Shown: positions 36,539-49,485, counted from the first letter of the stretch. The stretch: DNA of 64,000 bases from Stromatinia cepivora (GCA_014898415.1 RCTD01000007.1:1612001-1676000); one strand, 5' to 3'. The notes: generated by a model from the letters alone, not told the origin. Numbers and translations are program-made.

Positions 36539-37705
36539 ATGGATATCCAGTACACATACAGCCATAACTGCCATCATATCGCTCATGGACCTATTTGTAA
36601 GTCATCAGGTCCTTAATTTTCATACTTCCGCTTCCCTAGTCTGAAAGTTACTCTCCAATCCCCTTATACTCTCCGCTTTCTCTGTATATACTTCTCCCCT
36701 CACCCTTTACTTCTAACAATTTCCCTTGTCACATCCCTTTCAAATTCTCCTCCTCATACCAAAGACTAATCCGTCCGATCACTTATTCTAGTATCAAACC
36801 CTCTTATCTACCTTCCCCTCCTAACTCATACTCGTCCATACCAAGTCAACCCATCCCAAATCCATCCAGATTCACCATACCAACGACCACCCCATCACAC
36901 ACCTCCTCTCCAAAGTCTCCAAACCCTCCAAACCCGCCACCTCACTCTCCCCTTCCCCTGTCCCTTCTGTACAGATCCAAATCTCCACACCCTTGTCCCC
37001 GCTGGATCAGGTATTTTGGTTATCATGACATCGTCTGAATCCGCGGATTCGGAGCCAGAGTCAGGAGAATCTTCATCATCAGTGTTTTCATCTCAATTCT
37101 CCTCGCCATATCAATTACCACCTTCCCCTCTATATTCCTCCTCTTCTTCGTATCCATCTACACCATTTCAACACTCATTCTCCCCCTCTTCATGTCCATA
37201 CCAACCCCCTCCAAATCCTCGCGCATACACTCCACCCCTGTCACAATTCAACAATAATACATGGAAAATCCTCCGTATATGCGGGGTAGAAGATATAACG
37301 ACATCAGAATGGACCCAAGGAATTTCCCCCGCCGAAAACAAAAACCGCCACAAAAACAAATCCACAAACCCCTGGACCCAGCACCCTAACTCCCACCCCT
37401 CACCCCAACAAAGCCACTGGAAACATATGTCATGGATTCCCCGACCAATAGGCAATATATCTATGCACTCCCTTAACACAACTCACAACGCACCTAGAAC
37501 TCACATGTACAACACACAAGAAAGAAACAACAACAACAACAATATCCACATAACACAAAAATGGACAGGAAACACAGGAGAAGATGCGAATGGATTTGGA
37601 TATCGTGGGAGGATGGGGGCGCAGAGTAGGTTAGCGGGGATGATGAGTTTGTTGGGGGCGGTGTTGGGGGAAAGGGGGGGTAGGGGAAGGGGAATAGGAA
37701 TATGA
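36539..37705 (+). CDS. Hypothetical Ser/Pro-rich protein, two-exon model
   Basis: Proposed exons 36539-36596 and 36792-37705, giving 323 aa. The donor is GTAAGT, the branch GACTAATC and the acceptor TTCTAG, and the phases match; the second exon frame has a stop at 36,767, so its start must lie to the right of that. The N-terminus reads MDIQYTYSHNCHHIAHGPI and the second exon has FPCPFCTDP, giving a possible small Cys/His metal site. The middle is Ser/Pro/Tyr-rich and disordered; the tail is Gly/Arg-rich (GERGGRGRGIGI). I do not recognise the family. A shorter model starting at the ATG near 37,025 is possible. Low complexity makes the call uncertain. Confidence 0.5.
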
Positions 37706-37741
37706 GGGGGGAAGGGAGGGGAAGGGGAAGGGGAAGGGGTG
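37703..37741 (+). repeat. GGGGAA tandem tract at the 3' end of the hypothetical gene
   Basis: After the stop codon there are five or more G-runs (GGGGGGAAGGGAGGGG then repeated AAGGGG). The spacing allows a G-quadruplex. It continues a Gly-rich coding tail. Confidence 0.55.
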
Positions 37742-38497
37742 TGGAAAGATTGTGGGGACGGGAATTTGAGGAATTGGGTTGGGTGAATTGTAAGATTAGA
37801 TATGAAGGTGGTGACGATATGCATTTAGCCTTCAGCATTAGACTCGGGCTTGAATATGGGTATGGTGGATTCCTATGATATGATTGAGGGGAGGGGTTAA
37901 TGGATACGGATACGGGTATGGATATGGATATGGAGAATATAAGGTAATAACGGATCACTCAAAATATAACAATAACTATCAAGCCACCACAGCTTGGAGG
38001 TGACTAGCCCTGTAAGTCAAATTCAAATTCAAATTCAAGATCACAACGACAATTTCTTTTTCCAATATTTTTGCTCAATTTTAATAACTATCTCCATTCA
38101 ATTCTTGAGCAGCGTCTTCAAGAATGCATTCCTTCCTAATTCATTTATTCCCTCAGCATCTATTCTTCTATCCGAGACCATTTTTGAATAATATCCACAC
38201 CCTATTTAACATATCTTATCGTATCGTACTGTATCGCATCATGATATGCATTAATGCATCTGTCCATCTCCCTGTCATACCATAAAAACTCAGATTCCTC
38301 CCTGTAACAGCTCATGAAAACGCCTGCCAATGAAAAAAGAAGAAGCTAAATGAAAAAATTGACAGGATGACAAAAGTATGTAGCTCAGCATCAATCGATG
38401 AGAAACCTATAGATTCCCTGCGATTTCATATAAACTTGGAAGTAAATCCCATTGCACATATTATTCAAACAATCCTGGTATGCGAAATAAAAGAGAC
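37742..38497. other. Intergenic, convergent 3' flanks
   Basis: About 750 bases between the hypothetical gene and the kinase stop. It contains GGATACGGATACGGG-type short repeats (37,900-37,925) and a CAAATTCAAATTCAAATTC triplet repeat (38,015-38,035). No gene is seen. Confidence 0.4.
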
Positions 38498-41231
38498 CTA
38501 AACACCATTCTCCCCATTATCTCTTCGTTCACGTCTTTGATGAGATCGGCGAGCCAAATCCTCAGAGCCATAGACATCGCGAAAAGCTTCAAGTTGACCT
38601 GTTAAGCCTCTTAACATTCTGGACATCTCGAAAGCCATTTCTTCGTGAGCTGCTTCGCCTGTTAATGCGCGCACGGAAGGAGCATTAGGTAGATTGGGAA
38701 AATGTGCCATGGTATAGGGAGTATTTGGATCGCGAGGATGACTGGATGGTGGGGGAGGTTGGATTGAAGCAGTTGAAGCAGTTGCGTAGTCAGAGTCTGT
38801 GTCATTTGTATCTGTGTTATAGCCCAGAGTGCTTTCAGCGGCCGAGTCCGAAAAGTCCGAGATATCAGCTATGTCACGAAGAGCATTGCCGGTTCGAAGA
38901 CGAGGAGGACGATCTGCGCGAAGTGAATGTGATGTACCTTCAGGAGGAGGAGGAGTGACTGAGGCCGAGAAAGATCCCATTTCTTCAGTTACATAGATAG
39001 AGGGTTCGCGCTCGTGAGAGGTGGCATATATGGAAGGCTCGCGTTCGTGAGAGGTGGTATATATGGAAGGTTCACGCGAGTGGGAAGGTGCATATAAAGA
39101 AGGTTCACGCGAGTGGGAAGGTGCATAGAGTGAAGGCTCGCGCGAGTGGGAGGTAGGTTGATACAGTGAAGCATGACGTTCGAGTTCGAATGGATTGGCC
39201 GTAGATGATGTCATGGCTTGTCCCGAGTCGCTCAAAATCGAAATTGCATCAGAATCTGCTGTTGAGGGTCGACCAAAGTCAGGATTAAAAGCTGGTATGG
39301 AATCTGGCATACTCATATCTAGATCAATGAGAGATTCGCGAACGGACAAGCGAGCCATTCCAGTATGAATTTCTGCAGGTGGAAGACCACCACTGAATCC
39401 ACCTAAAGGTTCAGTAGGGTGATGAATCAATGCAGGACGATCACCAACGCCTGGAGTAAAAGCTGGCTTTGGGACTTCGTAAGTTGAAGGAGGAAATCTA
39501 GAGACTTCCGGATCTGCTGATGCAGGCGGTACCATTGCTGGAAATTTCCAATCTCGAGTACGACGATTTGGATTGATATCAGCTGGATCGCTAAGTGCTG
39601 GTCGACTAAAATCAGGTAATGTTGTCATATAGTCTTCATCAGGTTCGTCTCGTACACGTCTTCCAGCTTTGATAGTATCCATATCCGGAAACACAGAAAT
39701 ACCTGTTTCTACATCATGACCTCCAAGATCAATCATAGTATCCCTAATAGATGTTTGCGCAGTATCATCACGTAAAGGTAAATCCGAGCGAGATGGTATA
39801 GGTGGTAAATCTGAAGTTGGTGGTAAGAACGGTCGACCATAATGATTCCGACTGTTATCCTCATAGCTTGACAGTGTATTTGGATCAAATATCTTTTCTA
39901 ACGGACCACGAAGTGGTGCTAGTGCTTCTGGTGGAGGTCGACGTCGTCCTTTTTGAGGTGGTGGACGGGCAGTCTCTTGAGGAAAACCAGCATCAAATTC
40001 AACACCTGAGCCATAAACATCGTAGACATCTTGGGCGGTTGATTTACGCCTAACTTCTTGTTCGAATGCGGCAGTAGTACTGAAATTCCATTCATCATCA
40101 GACAAAGCCGTGGAGAAGAATTCCGACGGTGCTTGCGCTCCACCTAACATAAAAAGAGATTTTCTACTTCCACCGTGATCCTCCCACAACTTGAATGCTC
40201 TGACAAGATGGGATAGCGAAGACATAGGGTATTGTGCACTAGTGTTGTGAATGTAACGATGATTCTGAACCCGGTCAATTGAAGGACGTTCACTTGGGAA
40301 TTCTTCCAAACAGAACGCCACAAGATCTCTTAAATCGTCTGAATAATCCCCTCCCTCAAGACGCGGAGCATGTTGTTTTATAAGGGAACCAAGTCGATCG
40401 AAAGGAAGTCGACTCATGGCATTAGGCGGAAGACCAGTGGTGATCTCATAAACCATACATCCGAAAGCCCAAATATCAACTTCTTTACCATAGCTGGGAA
40501 CAGCATCGAACAATTCTGGTGCCATCCAATGTGGTGTACCAATGACGGTAGATCTCTTGTCAACCTTCGTTTCTATAGTTCCAGCAACACCAAAGTCGCA
40601 TAGTTGAACAGCTCCTTCCTCTGTAATAAGAACATTCGCACATTTGATATCTCGATGTATGATACCAGCTTCGTGTACCCATTTAATAGCTTCGGCAACC
40701 TCACGAAGAATTGGTATAATCCATTTTTCCTGCAAGCCACCAGGAGCGGTAGGCTTCATAAGTGTAGCGACACTTCCTCCGCCACAATATTCGGTAATCA
40801 TCCACATCGCTTGTCCAACTGGTAATGCCTCAATGACATGATTGATATTCCTAGCTTTATTTTCACTTAAAGTCTTTAGAGCGGTAATTTCTTTCAAAAA
40901 TTCGGCATAGGAATTAGCATTCTTGGGATTGATCGTATCGCTCTCTTCGATGTCGATGATCTTCACAGCCACAATGGCAGCCGATACCATATCCTTTCTG
41001 TATAATATGTTATTTAATTGTTAAAATGACCAACAAGTGAATGATAACATACCCCTTATAAACACGCCCAAAACTCCCCTTTCCAATTAATTCTATTAAC
41101 GCATATTTTGGTGGCTCTTTCCCTGCTTTGGTTGCTGCTTCAATTACTGAAGCTTGCATTTGCCTTGCATCCTCAATAGCTTTTGTCTTGACCGAAACTG
41201 GTTCGGAATTTCCGACTTGGAGTTTGTCCAT
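38498..41231 (-). CDS. STE20/germinal-centre-like Ser/Thr protein kinase
   Basis: Two exons on the minus strand, 41231-41053 and 40997-38498, giving 892 aa. The intron (GTATGT, ATACAG) splits the Gly loop region VYKG|KDM. The kinase domain comes first: LIGKGSFGRVYKG, VAVK (Lys72), HRDIKCANVL (Asp176), DFGVAG (Asp194) and GTPHWMAPE, the STE20-group activation segment. SAQYPMSSLSHLVRAFKLWE directly after it is typical of fungal GCK/YSK kinases such as the Kic1/Nak1/POD-6 group; the exact orthologue is inference. The long tail is disordered and has five ~13-residue repeats (SHSREPSLYAP / SHEREPSIYAT) at 38,985-39,155. Such kinases act in the RAM/morphogenesis network controlling polarity and septation. 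Its ATG is only 39 bases from the upstream stop, in the same frame. Confidence 0.9.
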
Positions 41232-41270
41232 TGCGGCAAAATGGGCTCCTAAAGCTATGAGGCTATCGTC

Positions 41271-44200
41271 TCAAAAGGACTGTTGATTAGGTGGTAGGGT
41301 TGGACCTCCGGGTTTGACGTTGATTCCTGGAACCGGAAGACGAGATCCAGAAGAGTTTCTTTCTCGGTTTGTAGCTGTTTGAGAATTATTGCGGACAGAA
41401 GTTGATTGTCTACTTGCGACTGATGTATTGATGCGGGGTAAAGGAGTTGTTTGACGGACTGAAGATGAAGGTTGTCGAAGACGCGAGCTGGTAAGTGGCT
41501 CTTGATTCGTGGGCGAACTATTTTGCGACCAGTTTTGTGGCGTTCTTAATCCAGAAGGAGACACCTTTGTTCTGTTACCTTGAGACAAAGGAGTAGGTGC
41601 TTGGAGCTCCCTTGGAGAACTTCCAGGTTGAGGTAATTGGGAACGATATGCTACCTGAGTTGCTGGAGTACTCGAGTTTCGCTGTGGGGAATTAAGCAGA
41701 GAATCGAAGCCGAAAGTATGGGCACCTCTAGAAACTGGGGAGCCAGTAGAGATGTTTCGGTTATTTTGAAGTATATCCACGCGCAGTCTATCACGTTCGA
41801 CAGAATCGGGCGCAGGAATAGTTCGCTGTCCTTTGGAAGGATTGAGTACAGTAAGAGCAGGTACTTGTCTGGCAGGATTGACTGCGGTAGGTGCGTGCGA
41901 TTCTCTGGTAAATACGAATCTAGAAGATGTAGGGGCTTGCAACTTCTTGGCAGTTGTCACTGGATCGGAACTTTTACTTTCGTCTGATTCAGGTTGCTTA
42001 CGAAGATTACCGTCTGGATAGTGTGTTGCGCAAAGATTTTTGAATTCCTCCTCTTCAAGACTATTTCGATCCCTGGTACTTAGGATAAGGTACCTGAGAC
42101 GAGCAGTGTTGACCGGATTATGATCTGGTCGGCGAAGTGAAAGTGATCGTGTGAACTTGGCTTGCTTTTCGGTTTCCTCTTGGGATTGAGGCAGAGGAGC
42201 TTTAGATTCTTGATGAGCTTTGATAGCTGCTTTGCGCTGTTCTATACGCGCTTCTGCCCGTTGATGGTGAGCAGCAACCTGAGCTTCCTCTTTCAACGTG
42301 ACTTCTTGATCAATTGATATCTCCTTCTCAGGGACTTTCTCGGAAGTTGAGCCCTGGAAATAGGCACGCCAAACACCCTCCGGATCACTATCTTCGGCTT
42401 CGTGTAAAGCAAGCGTATCTGAATTGATCCACTTATTGGATTCTTCTCTAGTATACTGTCTACTAGCGGAAGAAGCGTTCGATGAAACTCTTCGTGATTG
42501 CCGACTTGGCGCAGTTTGAATTCGTTGCGGGGCAGCAGACTCTCTACTTGTCCGTTGACCTGCTTCGGAAATTTGTGGACTGCGTGAAGACGAATTTTGA
42601 GCTCTGGATCCAAATGAACCTTGAGGCTCGCGAAGATTAGAACTACCAGCAAAACGAGTGCTTTGCAGAGACGATGTGGTTGGTGGGGGTGGTTGCGAGC
42701 CACCACGTACTTCAGAAAGTGGCAGTGCGCCACTGATCACGTGAGAAGTGTTCTCACCACCGTCTCTCGTGCTTCCTCCACCGAATCCTCTCGTATCGTG
42801 GAATTCTCCTGCGGCTTCGAGTTCATCGAGGTCTCGCAGAAGGTTATCGCACGCGAGAAGAACGGCTTCGTTGGCTCGTTCTGCTTGTTCTCTTTCCCTC
42901 AAAATTCGTTCTTCATTGGCCGCTTCAGACAAAGTAGCAATGTATTCCGCTGAGGGTTTGCGGTAATCGTAATTAAAGTCGGTCTTTTGTGAAGGTGTAA
43001 GAGCATCGTAGTATGGTCTTGGAATTGATTCTTGATCGTGATCAAGAATGTGCTCTGGTGTATCTTCAACCACAGGTCTTCGACCCGAGGTATAGCCGCC
43101 GCTTGTTCCCTTGTCCTGCCCCTGTGCACTCTCCTCCTGATCAGGAGTAGTACTAATTGAAAATGTACGTCTTGTTCCCCTTTCCTTCCTCAATTCATCA
43201 GTGTAAGTTTGCTTGTGATGTGAATGAAGAGGAGTTTTGGAGTTGCTGTAGTTGTGATTGATTTCTGTATTAAATCTTGAAGGAGGATCATCAACTGCAG
43301 AATTGTCCTGACTTTTCTATAAACAAATAAGGTCAGTAATTGTTGTACTATTCGACTTTATCCATTTTAAACCAGATATTTCCAAATAATGGTAGGCAAG
43401 TTAAGATAAGTTAAGTTGCGACCAAGACAATTGATTGATTTGAATAGTAAACAAATAAAATTTGGATTTCGAAGAAATATGAATGAAACTTACAAATTCT
43501 TTCAGAAGATTGTCAAAAACCTCCTCGACCTCTGAATCTCCTTCAGAAGCATCTTCTGGTGTCCCCTCACTTTCTTCCTCTGTAACTTCTTCTGCTGATT
43601 TAAACAATTGAGAAATCTTGGCCCTTAATCTCGACTGTGGCTTTACAAGGGGATCACTAGGATCATCCTGCAAGTTCTTTTCAGATAATGTTAGTCAGCA
43701 GCAGCAGCAGCAATTATATCTTAGTTTCATCTGCAAAATCAACGTCAAACTTACTCTCAAGGAACCATATTTATCCCGATGCTCTTGCTTCTTCTTCTTT
43801 AAAAACTTCATTTTCTCCTTATGCTCTTCCTGAAGTTTGTTCAATTCAGCGTAATACTTGGCAAGCAATAAATCATTATCTGCAATGAGCTTATTGGTGA
43901 TCAAAGTGTCTTTGATGGTACAAGAAAATAATTTTGGTTGTGATTGTGATTGACCTCGTAGTGGTGATCTTGTGGGGATGGGGGGTACTGGTGTATTTGA
44001 CACAAGTAAAAAGTTGGTGACTGTGTCATAAGAGGCAGTGCGGAAATCTTTAGCTGAGCTAGTCTGGTTGTGGAAATTATTCGAACTCGAACCGGAGTCT
44101 CTCCTATCAAGATTTGGACCGAATTGGTTGAGAGAATTCGGGCTGTCATCTAAACATTTTGATCTACCCAAATAGACTTGAGCACCACCCTCAGAACTTT

Positions 44201-45686
44201 CCATTGCTCGGTAATTAATCTTTTGAGAGACTGAAAGCTTGCCTCTCAATGGATTAACCTTCTTTTTACATTCTAGAATTACTTCCTCTTGTATTTCAGG
44301 AAGAAACAATTGCTCGAGGTCATCTTCGCCACGAATTGTCGTTCTTTTGGACCTTCTTCTTGAGTGCTCTCTGAATGATTTTCGACGTACTACACGATCG
44401 GGGGATTCAACTTCATAAATCGCAGATAAGTGCTCGGATCCAGCTACATTGCCTGCTGCCACAATATTACTATCAAGATCACTGTTGCCAAGCTCCGTAG
44501 TATCAGATGTGTCATAGTCTGTACTTGGGATAGTAAATGATTCAACTGACTCGGCAAATGTTACCGATAGCTTTCGACGTGGCTTTTTAAAGGAGCACAA
44601 ATTGCTTGGGTGAAGAGGCTTGTGTGGCACGATCTCTTTCGATAAATAAGGCGTAGTGTCTCCCGTCAAATCTTCTACTGGGATTTTGGTGCTGTCATTC
44701 GGTCGAGTCTTCTGCGTTGATTTTCCAAATGCGTGGTCCCATACATGTGGTCGTGCTTTTTCTGTGGGTAAAACTTCTAGAGGGTTTACTTCGGCAATAG
44801 TGGGAGTAGCAGCAAAGCTGAGAGGTATATTAGATTCGGACCGATTCTCTCTTTTCTGCCTTTGACGGGCAGGCTCAAGAAGCGCCCTTCGAGTAATTGG
44901 CGGTGCTCTGCCAATCTTAGGGTCATTGACCTGCTCTCTTCCTTCCAGTCGCAATCTCTTTTCCGTCGCCTTTCTAAGCTCATGCTGGAATTGCGCCTGC
45001 TTGACGTGCTTCTCCCGTTCTTCTGTCGTCTCAGCAAGTGCTTGAAACTCGCCACCCAAGATTGCTCCCCTTTTGTCCAATTCATTCTTTTCGCTCAACT
45101 CCTTGGCTGGTGCAATTGGCGGAATGTGCCTAGCTGGAGCTGGGCTGGGACGATCAAGTCTGTAGCCGAGCCTTGGGGTTGCCACCGGTTGACTTCTATC
45201 CAGAGGCTTGTGGACAACTTTCTTCTTTGGTTTAAACAACCTTTTCAGCTTGGCTCCCAGGGGATCTCTGTCACGGATCTTGTTGTTCAGACCCTTTGGG
45301 AGGTAAGCGAACGCGGGGTCGGCATTACGGTTTTCTTTGCGAGCGGCTCTGATCGCCTTCTTACGCGCCTCTTTTTCCTGCTTTGTTGGTCCTGAAGATC
45401 CTTCAATGGTAGTACCAGATTCAAAGGAAGCACCTCTTGAGGTTTTGGAGCGCGTCGTGTGTACCGAAAGTGCCTTGATTGTTGACGCTATTGTGGTAGT
45501 TGATGATTTAGCCTCAGAGATGTCACCAATCGTTTCTAAGTTGGTCTCTTTGGGGGAAACGCTGGCTTTCTTCCTTGGGATATCTCCCCAGACTGGACCT
45601 CTGGAAAAACTACCAGAACCAGAATACCGTGCTTGAGGCCGTCTTGCAAATGAAGGTCTTTTCTCAGGTGGTCTCTGAGGCGCCAT
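41271..45686 (-). CDS. Large disordered hypothetical protein
   Basis: Three exons on the minus strand, 45686-43755, 43667-43494 and 43316-41271, giving 1383 aa. All joins are in phase 0 with GTAAGT donors; the first intron contains a (CTG)5 tract and a GACTAAC branch. The start MAPQRPPEKRPSFARRP was chosen because it is the first ATG with a suitable composition; an upstream one is possible. The protein is Ser/Arg/Pro/Glu-rich, with basic N-terminal segments (KLKRLFKPKKKV), a predicted coiled coil near the first exon end (LLAKYYAELNKLQEEHKEKM), an acidic second exon and another helical segment (NEERILREREQAERANEA). No enzyme domain is recognised. A cytoskeletal or polarity scaffold is possible but unproven. 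Its frame continues into the kinase after one TGA. Confidence 0.75.
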
Positions 45687-46600
45687 CGGTGCTAGCACCT
45701 CGGTAGAAAGGCTTCGATATCGATGCAGGTATAAGTTGACTGATATTTTTACGGAGAGACTTGTAATTACAATCAATAAAGAAGGGCTGTATGGGGGGGC
45801 TTATATCGCGCAAACAGTAGAGTAGTTTAATGCGGAAAGCTATTGAACGATATACCAGTATAAATGGGGCTGGGGGCAATGTGGTGAAAATATTGCTGGG
45901 GAATTGAAGCTTGATGTTGAGAATATCCTGGGGTAGCGCGATTTGTTTCTCCAGGATTTCATCTTAGCCTTGGTTTGAGTTGGGATGAAAGTAAACAATG
46001 GGAGCTTCCGGCATCGGAATATCCCCCTTTCCAGCCCTCGAGCCACCATCAATATCTTCACAAAATTATTTCCCAACCCATAGTTTTGGTTTCTTTGCAG
46101 TTATAAAGGATAAGCTGTAAATTACTTTCCTTCTCCAATTTTACCAGGTTGAAAGGGATTTTTTGTGGTTGAGATACTTCCTTTTGTAGCTCCTCCTGGT
46201 CTGCTCGTGGTCTCTTCAGCCTTATGAAGCTTGACTGTTCTCCTAGTAAAATGGTTACTACCAAAAGCGATATGGACTCCCCACCTCAGGCAGGGACTGA
46301 CAAGGGTTCGAGCAGGTAATATAACGCACGATCAAAATTCAATATTATTAGTAAATTTCACCATCCCTCGAGGTGCTGATTGGGGTGCTTGCCGAGCAGA
46401 GATTTCAATTTCCCACCTAGTGTTTCATAACAAAGACTTGATACTTGTTGCTCCTCCTTCTGTAAACCTGTTTTGAACTTGCAAGTGACTGTATAGATCG
46501 AACAGCAACTTTCTTGATAACCTCTTTTGGACATATCTTTTACTTGATCTATCATGTCAGTAACACTTACTGTCTTTATTCTTTAGAGCCTTACCTTTTA
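45687..46600. other. Upstream flank of the large disordered gene
   Basis: No convincing gene. A short ATG frame at 46,251 (MVTTKSDMDSPPQAGTDKGSS) ends exactly at a GTAATA donor-like site, which looks like a first exon, but I could not find a continuing exon. It may be the relic of the start of a plus-strand gene. Confidence 0.35.
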
Positions 46601-47084
46601 TTCAATGATGTGCTTGCTATTGAAGCAGTTGAGACCACAGAGATCTGCTGTGACCTTGCTGTTGTGCAGTTCAAGTTCAGGTAGCAACTGTTGCTTGTAA
46701 GTTTTACCTTTCTTCCTCCATTATCCCCTCTCATCCACAAAGAGAGTTTGTTCTCATTGCTGTGCTTGAGTTGTAAGTTGTTTGTCTGAGCTCCCCCAGC
46801 AGAAAGAAGGCCCTCCCACGCTGCTGCCGCTGGGCACCCACCCCAACCTACTTTCTTGAAAGTATCTTCTTCACCATTATTAAGCAGCAGATGATGAGTA
46901 AGAGACTGTCGTCACTCTGCAGTCTTTGCCGTTGAGTGAAAGAGCCTAGCTGTTGACAGATCTGCTGCTGTTCTGATCGCTTATCCCCTCTTTTTGGGTT
47001 CAAGGCTCTCGAAAGCTTACCCGATCTGTTTGGTATCTTGCTAACACCTTAAGACAGACCTTAGATCAAACTGACAAGCTGATG

Positions 47085-47510
47085 TCCTCGAACACAAACC
47101 CATCTTCCAGCTCATAGACCCTCTACTGCTCTTGTCGATCACCAAGCCAGAATGAGATCAGAACTTGGTAAGTTCCTCTTTCAAGTTACGGGTACACAAA
47201 ACAACACACAACTGATACCACCTAGCTTACCTAGCTCACCCGGTCTGCTGAACACGATCCTCTGTTGCTCTTGACGATAGCCGCTGGTCGGTCATGCTTG
47301 TAAGACCTCATATCGTGGTAAGTTTCTCTTCAAGTTCCCCCCGTCTGATAGCTGCTAATATGACTTACAGTAGAACCTTGAAGGATCAAGAGCATGTTGA
47401 TATTCTTGCCTCCAGCTGCTGGTCCGTGAAGCTCGCAAGATATTAGGACTTAGTAAGTTCCTCCTTCAAGTCTGAACTGTATAATGGATACTAATATCAT
47501 GCACAGATTT
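47085..47510 (+). repeat. Three ~140 bp exon/intron-like tandem modules
   Basis: Each module has CTCT..TGCTCTTG.CGAT, then a variable ~40 bases, then a donor-like GTAAGTTCCTCTTTCAAGTT string (47,172, 47,320 and 47,453). Two of them are followed by TGCTAATATGACTTACAG or TACTAATATCATGCACAG, which are good branch/acceptor pairs. The spacing is about 148 and 133 bp. A weaker relative (GCTTGTAAGTTTTACC) lies near 46,700. Confidence 0.6.
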
Positions 47511-48477
47511 GGTTCTTGGCAGAAACAATATCCATAAAGTTCAGCTGATGGTCTGTCTGCCCTGGTCAAGACCCGCCTCGGAGACTTCGAACACCATGAA
47601 TCTTGAAGAAAATATCACGCCTTGGACGACAGCCATACCTACCTACCCTTCCAATGCATGGTACTCATGGTGGTACACTTGCTGCCCCTTTATCAAAGTC
47701 TTTCTCACCATCCAATTCTTCAATGTTCATGCTTCAGTCTGTGTTACCTAGGCACTTGATGAACTTGATACCATGATGAACAAGGCTGTTCTTTTACAAA
47801 TGGTGGTGTTGGTCTTGTCATCATGACTAAGACGAAACAGCTGGATTTCAACTGTGTTCTCTCCATATTTGGACAACTCCATACCAGCGGCAACAACCAT
47901 CTGCTATGTCCTTGCTGCCTCAAGCACTGTCCCTAAAGCAAAGTCCCATTCATTGTGGTGTGTTGGTCCAACCATGCACAAGCATCCTGGCAATCAATGT
48001 ATGAACCCTTACGTCCTCACATCGATCCGAGCCTGGTGGTCTTTGTGCTACTTGGCAGACCTCACCTCTTCATAAGAGAGAACAACTCCCTTTCGAGGTA
48101 TTTCTGAAGTCAAAGAACGCAAGTCCAATTTGGCTGAAGACTGTTCAAGCAAAATATTTTGTGGATCAAACTTGAAAGGTTGTGCCGAGGCATCTTCGTG
48201 TCCTTGTTGCTTTGGATCCACTCAGATTGGGTGAATACGGCCAACTCTCTCTGGCATGCCTCATGGCCGCTGTCCCTTCCTCTTCACCCGGGACGAGACC
48301 AACAGCGTGCCTGGAATTAAATGCAAGAAGTGCCTATCGCGGTAGAAGACTTATGCATCTCGGCATGCAACACCACCAAGCAATAAGTCGTCTCTGTGGC
48401 CGCTTTCCAGCACTTGGTCCACGAGCAAGATACTTTGGTCTGGTATCCAGTCCCTCCACATTGTCGAACCGTTGTCC

Positions 48478-48598
48478 TTCACAGCTTGGAACGCCCTTGT
48501 TGACGAATTCCAGCATCAATTCAACCTTGAATTCGGTTTTCATGCTGACATGCAGACAGCCAAGACTCGTTGACAAGAGCGTTCCAAGCTGTGGCCTT
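48478..48598. repeat. Palindrome A, ~28 bp arms
   Basis: CACAGCTTGGAACGCCCTTG near 48,480 is mirrored by CAAGAGCGTTCCAAGCTGTG ending at 48,595. The arms differ at a few positions and enclose about 65 bases. Confidence 0.6.
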
Positions 48599-49375
48599 CC
48601 ATCAGGATGGTCTGACAAACATGATCGTTGTATCGCATGTCTATGCAGGTCCACGGTCCTGAACCTACGGGTACCGTGGTGCTCCTCAACCCATGAACTA
48701 GCTCACAGATCTCAAACAATACACATTGTGTTATTTGATGTCTTTCCAGCAATGGGCCATGAACCAGTTTACTGATCCCAGGAACACCGGCGCTTTTTTG
48801 GTGCATTGTCTGGCTTTTTCCCTGGGGACGGGTTGCTCAAATCTGGCAGCCCCAATCCCCAAGCTATTCAATACATGGACTGCCAATCATTACGGTCTGC
48901 CGGCCTTGGAGAACATTGAGATATCACCTGCGTCAAGATTCCAACTTTCTACACGAAGCAAATGCAAGGTTATCCCATTGGTCACTCTCTGGGTAATCTG
49001 ATGAAAACTCTTTCCAGAAATGGGCCATGCATCTCCGCGGAGTCGAGGAAGGAGCAGTTAGCTCAAGAGACTCCCTCTTCAGCATTGAATTTAACAGAAG
49101 GGGGGTCTTCAACACAGCAGTAGATCCAGCGAAATCACCCAAATTCAAAGATATGCTGCTGTTTGCAACTCCAATTGCATCAGTTAGGTGGAGAGTATTC
49201 TCCTTTTTCCAGCACGTGGGCCATGCTACTGAAATGGCCATTAATCAGATGCAAGTTTGGCTCACCACAATGGCCAAACCATGAATCTTCTCCCCGAAGC
49301 CTTAGGTCGACGGAGATTCTCTGCCGTTTCTATCCAGCTAGTAGGCCTTGGCTCCATCAACCGTGGTCCGTCAAC

Positions 49376-49485
49376 GGTATCTCTCTTGATTTACCATCAC
49401 TACGAAACAGAGCAGCTCAAGACCACCCTTCTTGGGGTCTTTCATTGTTCTGTTCGTAGCGGATGGTAAATCAAGAGAGATATCC
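49376..49485. repeat. Palindrome B, nearly continuous 110 bp
   Basis: GGTATCTCTCTTGATTTACC (49,376) is mirrored by GGTAAATCAAGAGAGATATC (ending 49,484). Pairing continues inward through CTACGAA/TTCGTAG and AAGACC/GGTCTT almost to the centre. Both strands translate to ISLDLPS..NR. Confidence 0.75.

Noticed and set aside
37494..37958. Minus-strand Pro/Ser-rich open frame of 154 codons
   Set aside because: It is antisense to the G-run tail of the plus-strand gene; composition explains the lack of stops.
44786..45395. Overlapping frames on both strands over the large disordered gene
   Set aside because: They are shadows of the long minus-strand exon, which has continuous frame, splice sites and start.
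48182..48775. 197-codon plus-strand open frame
   Set aside because: It spans palindrome A and two CCAGCA..GGGCCA motifs and has no recognisable domain; kept as part of the unexplained region, not as a gene.
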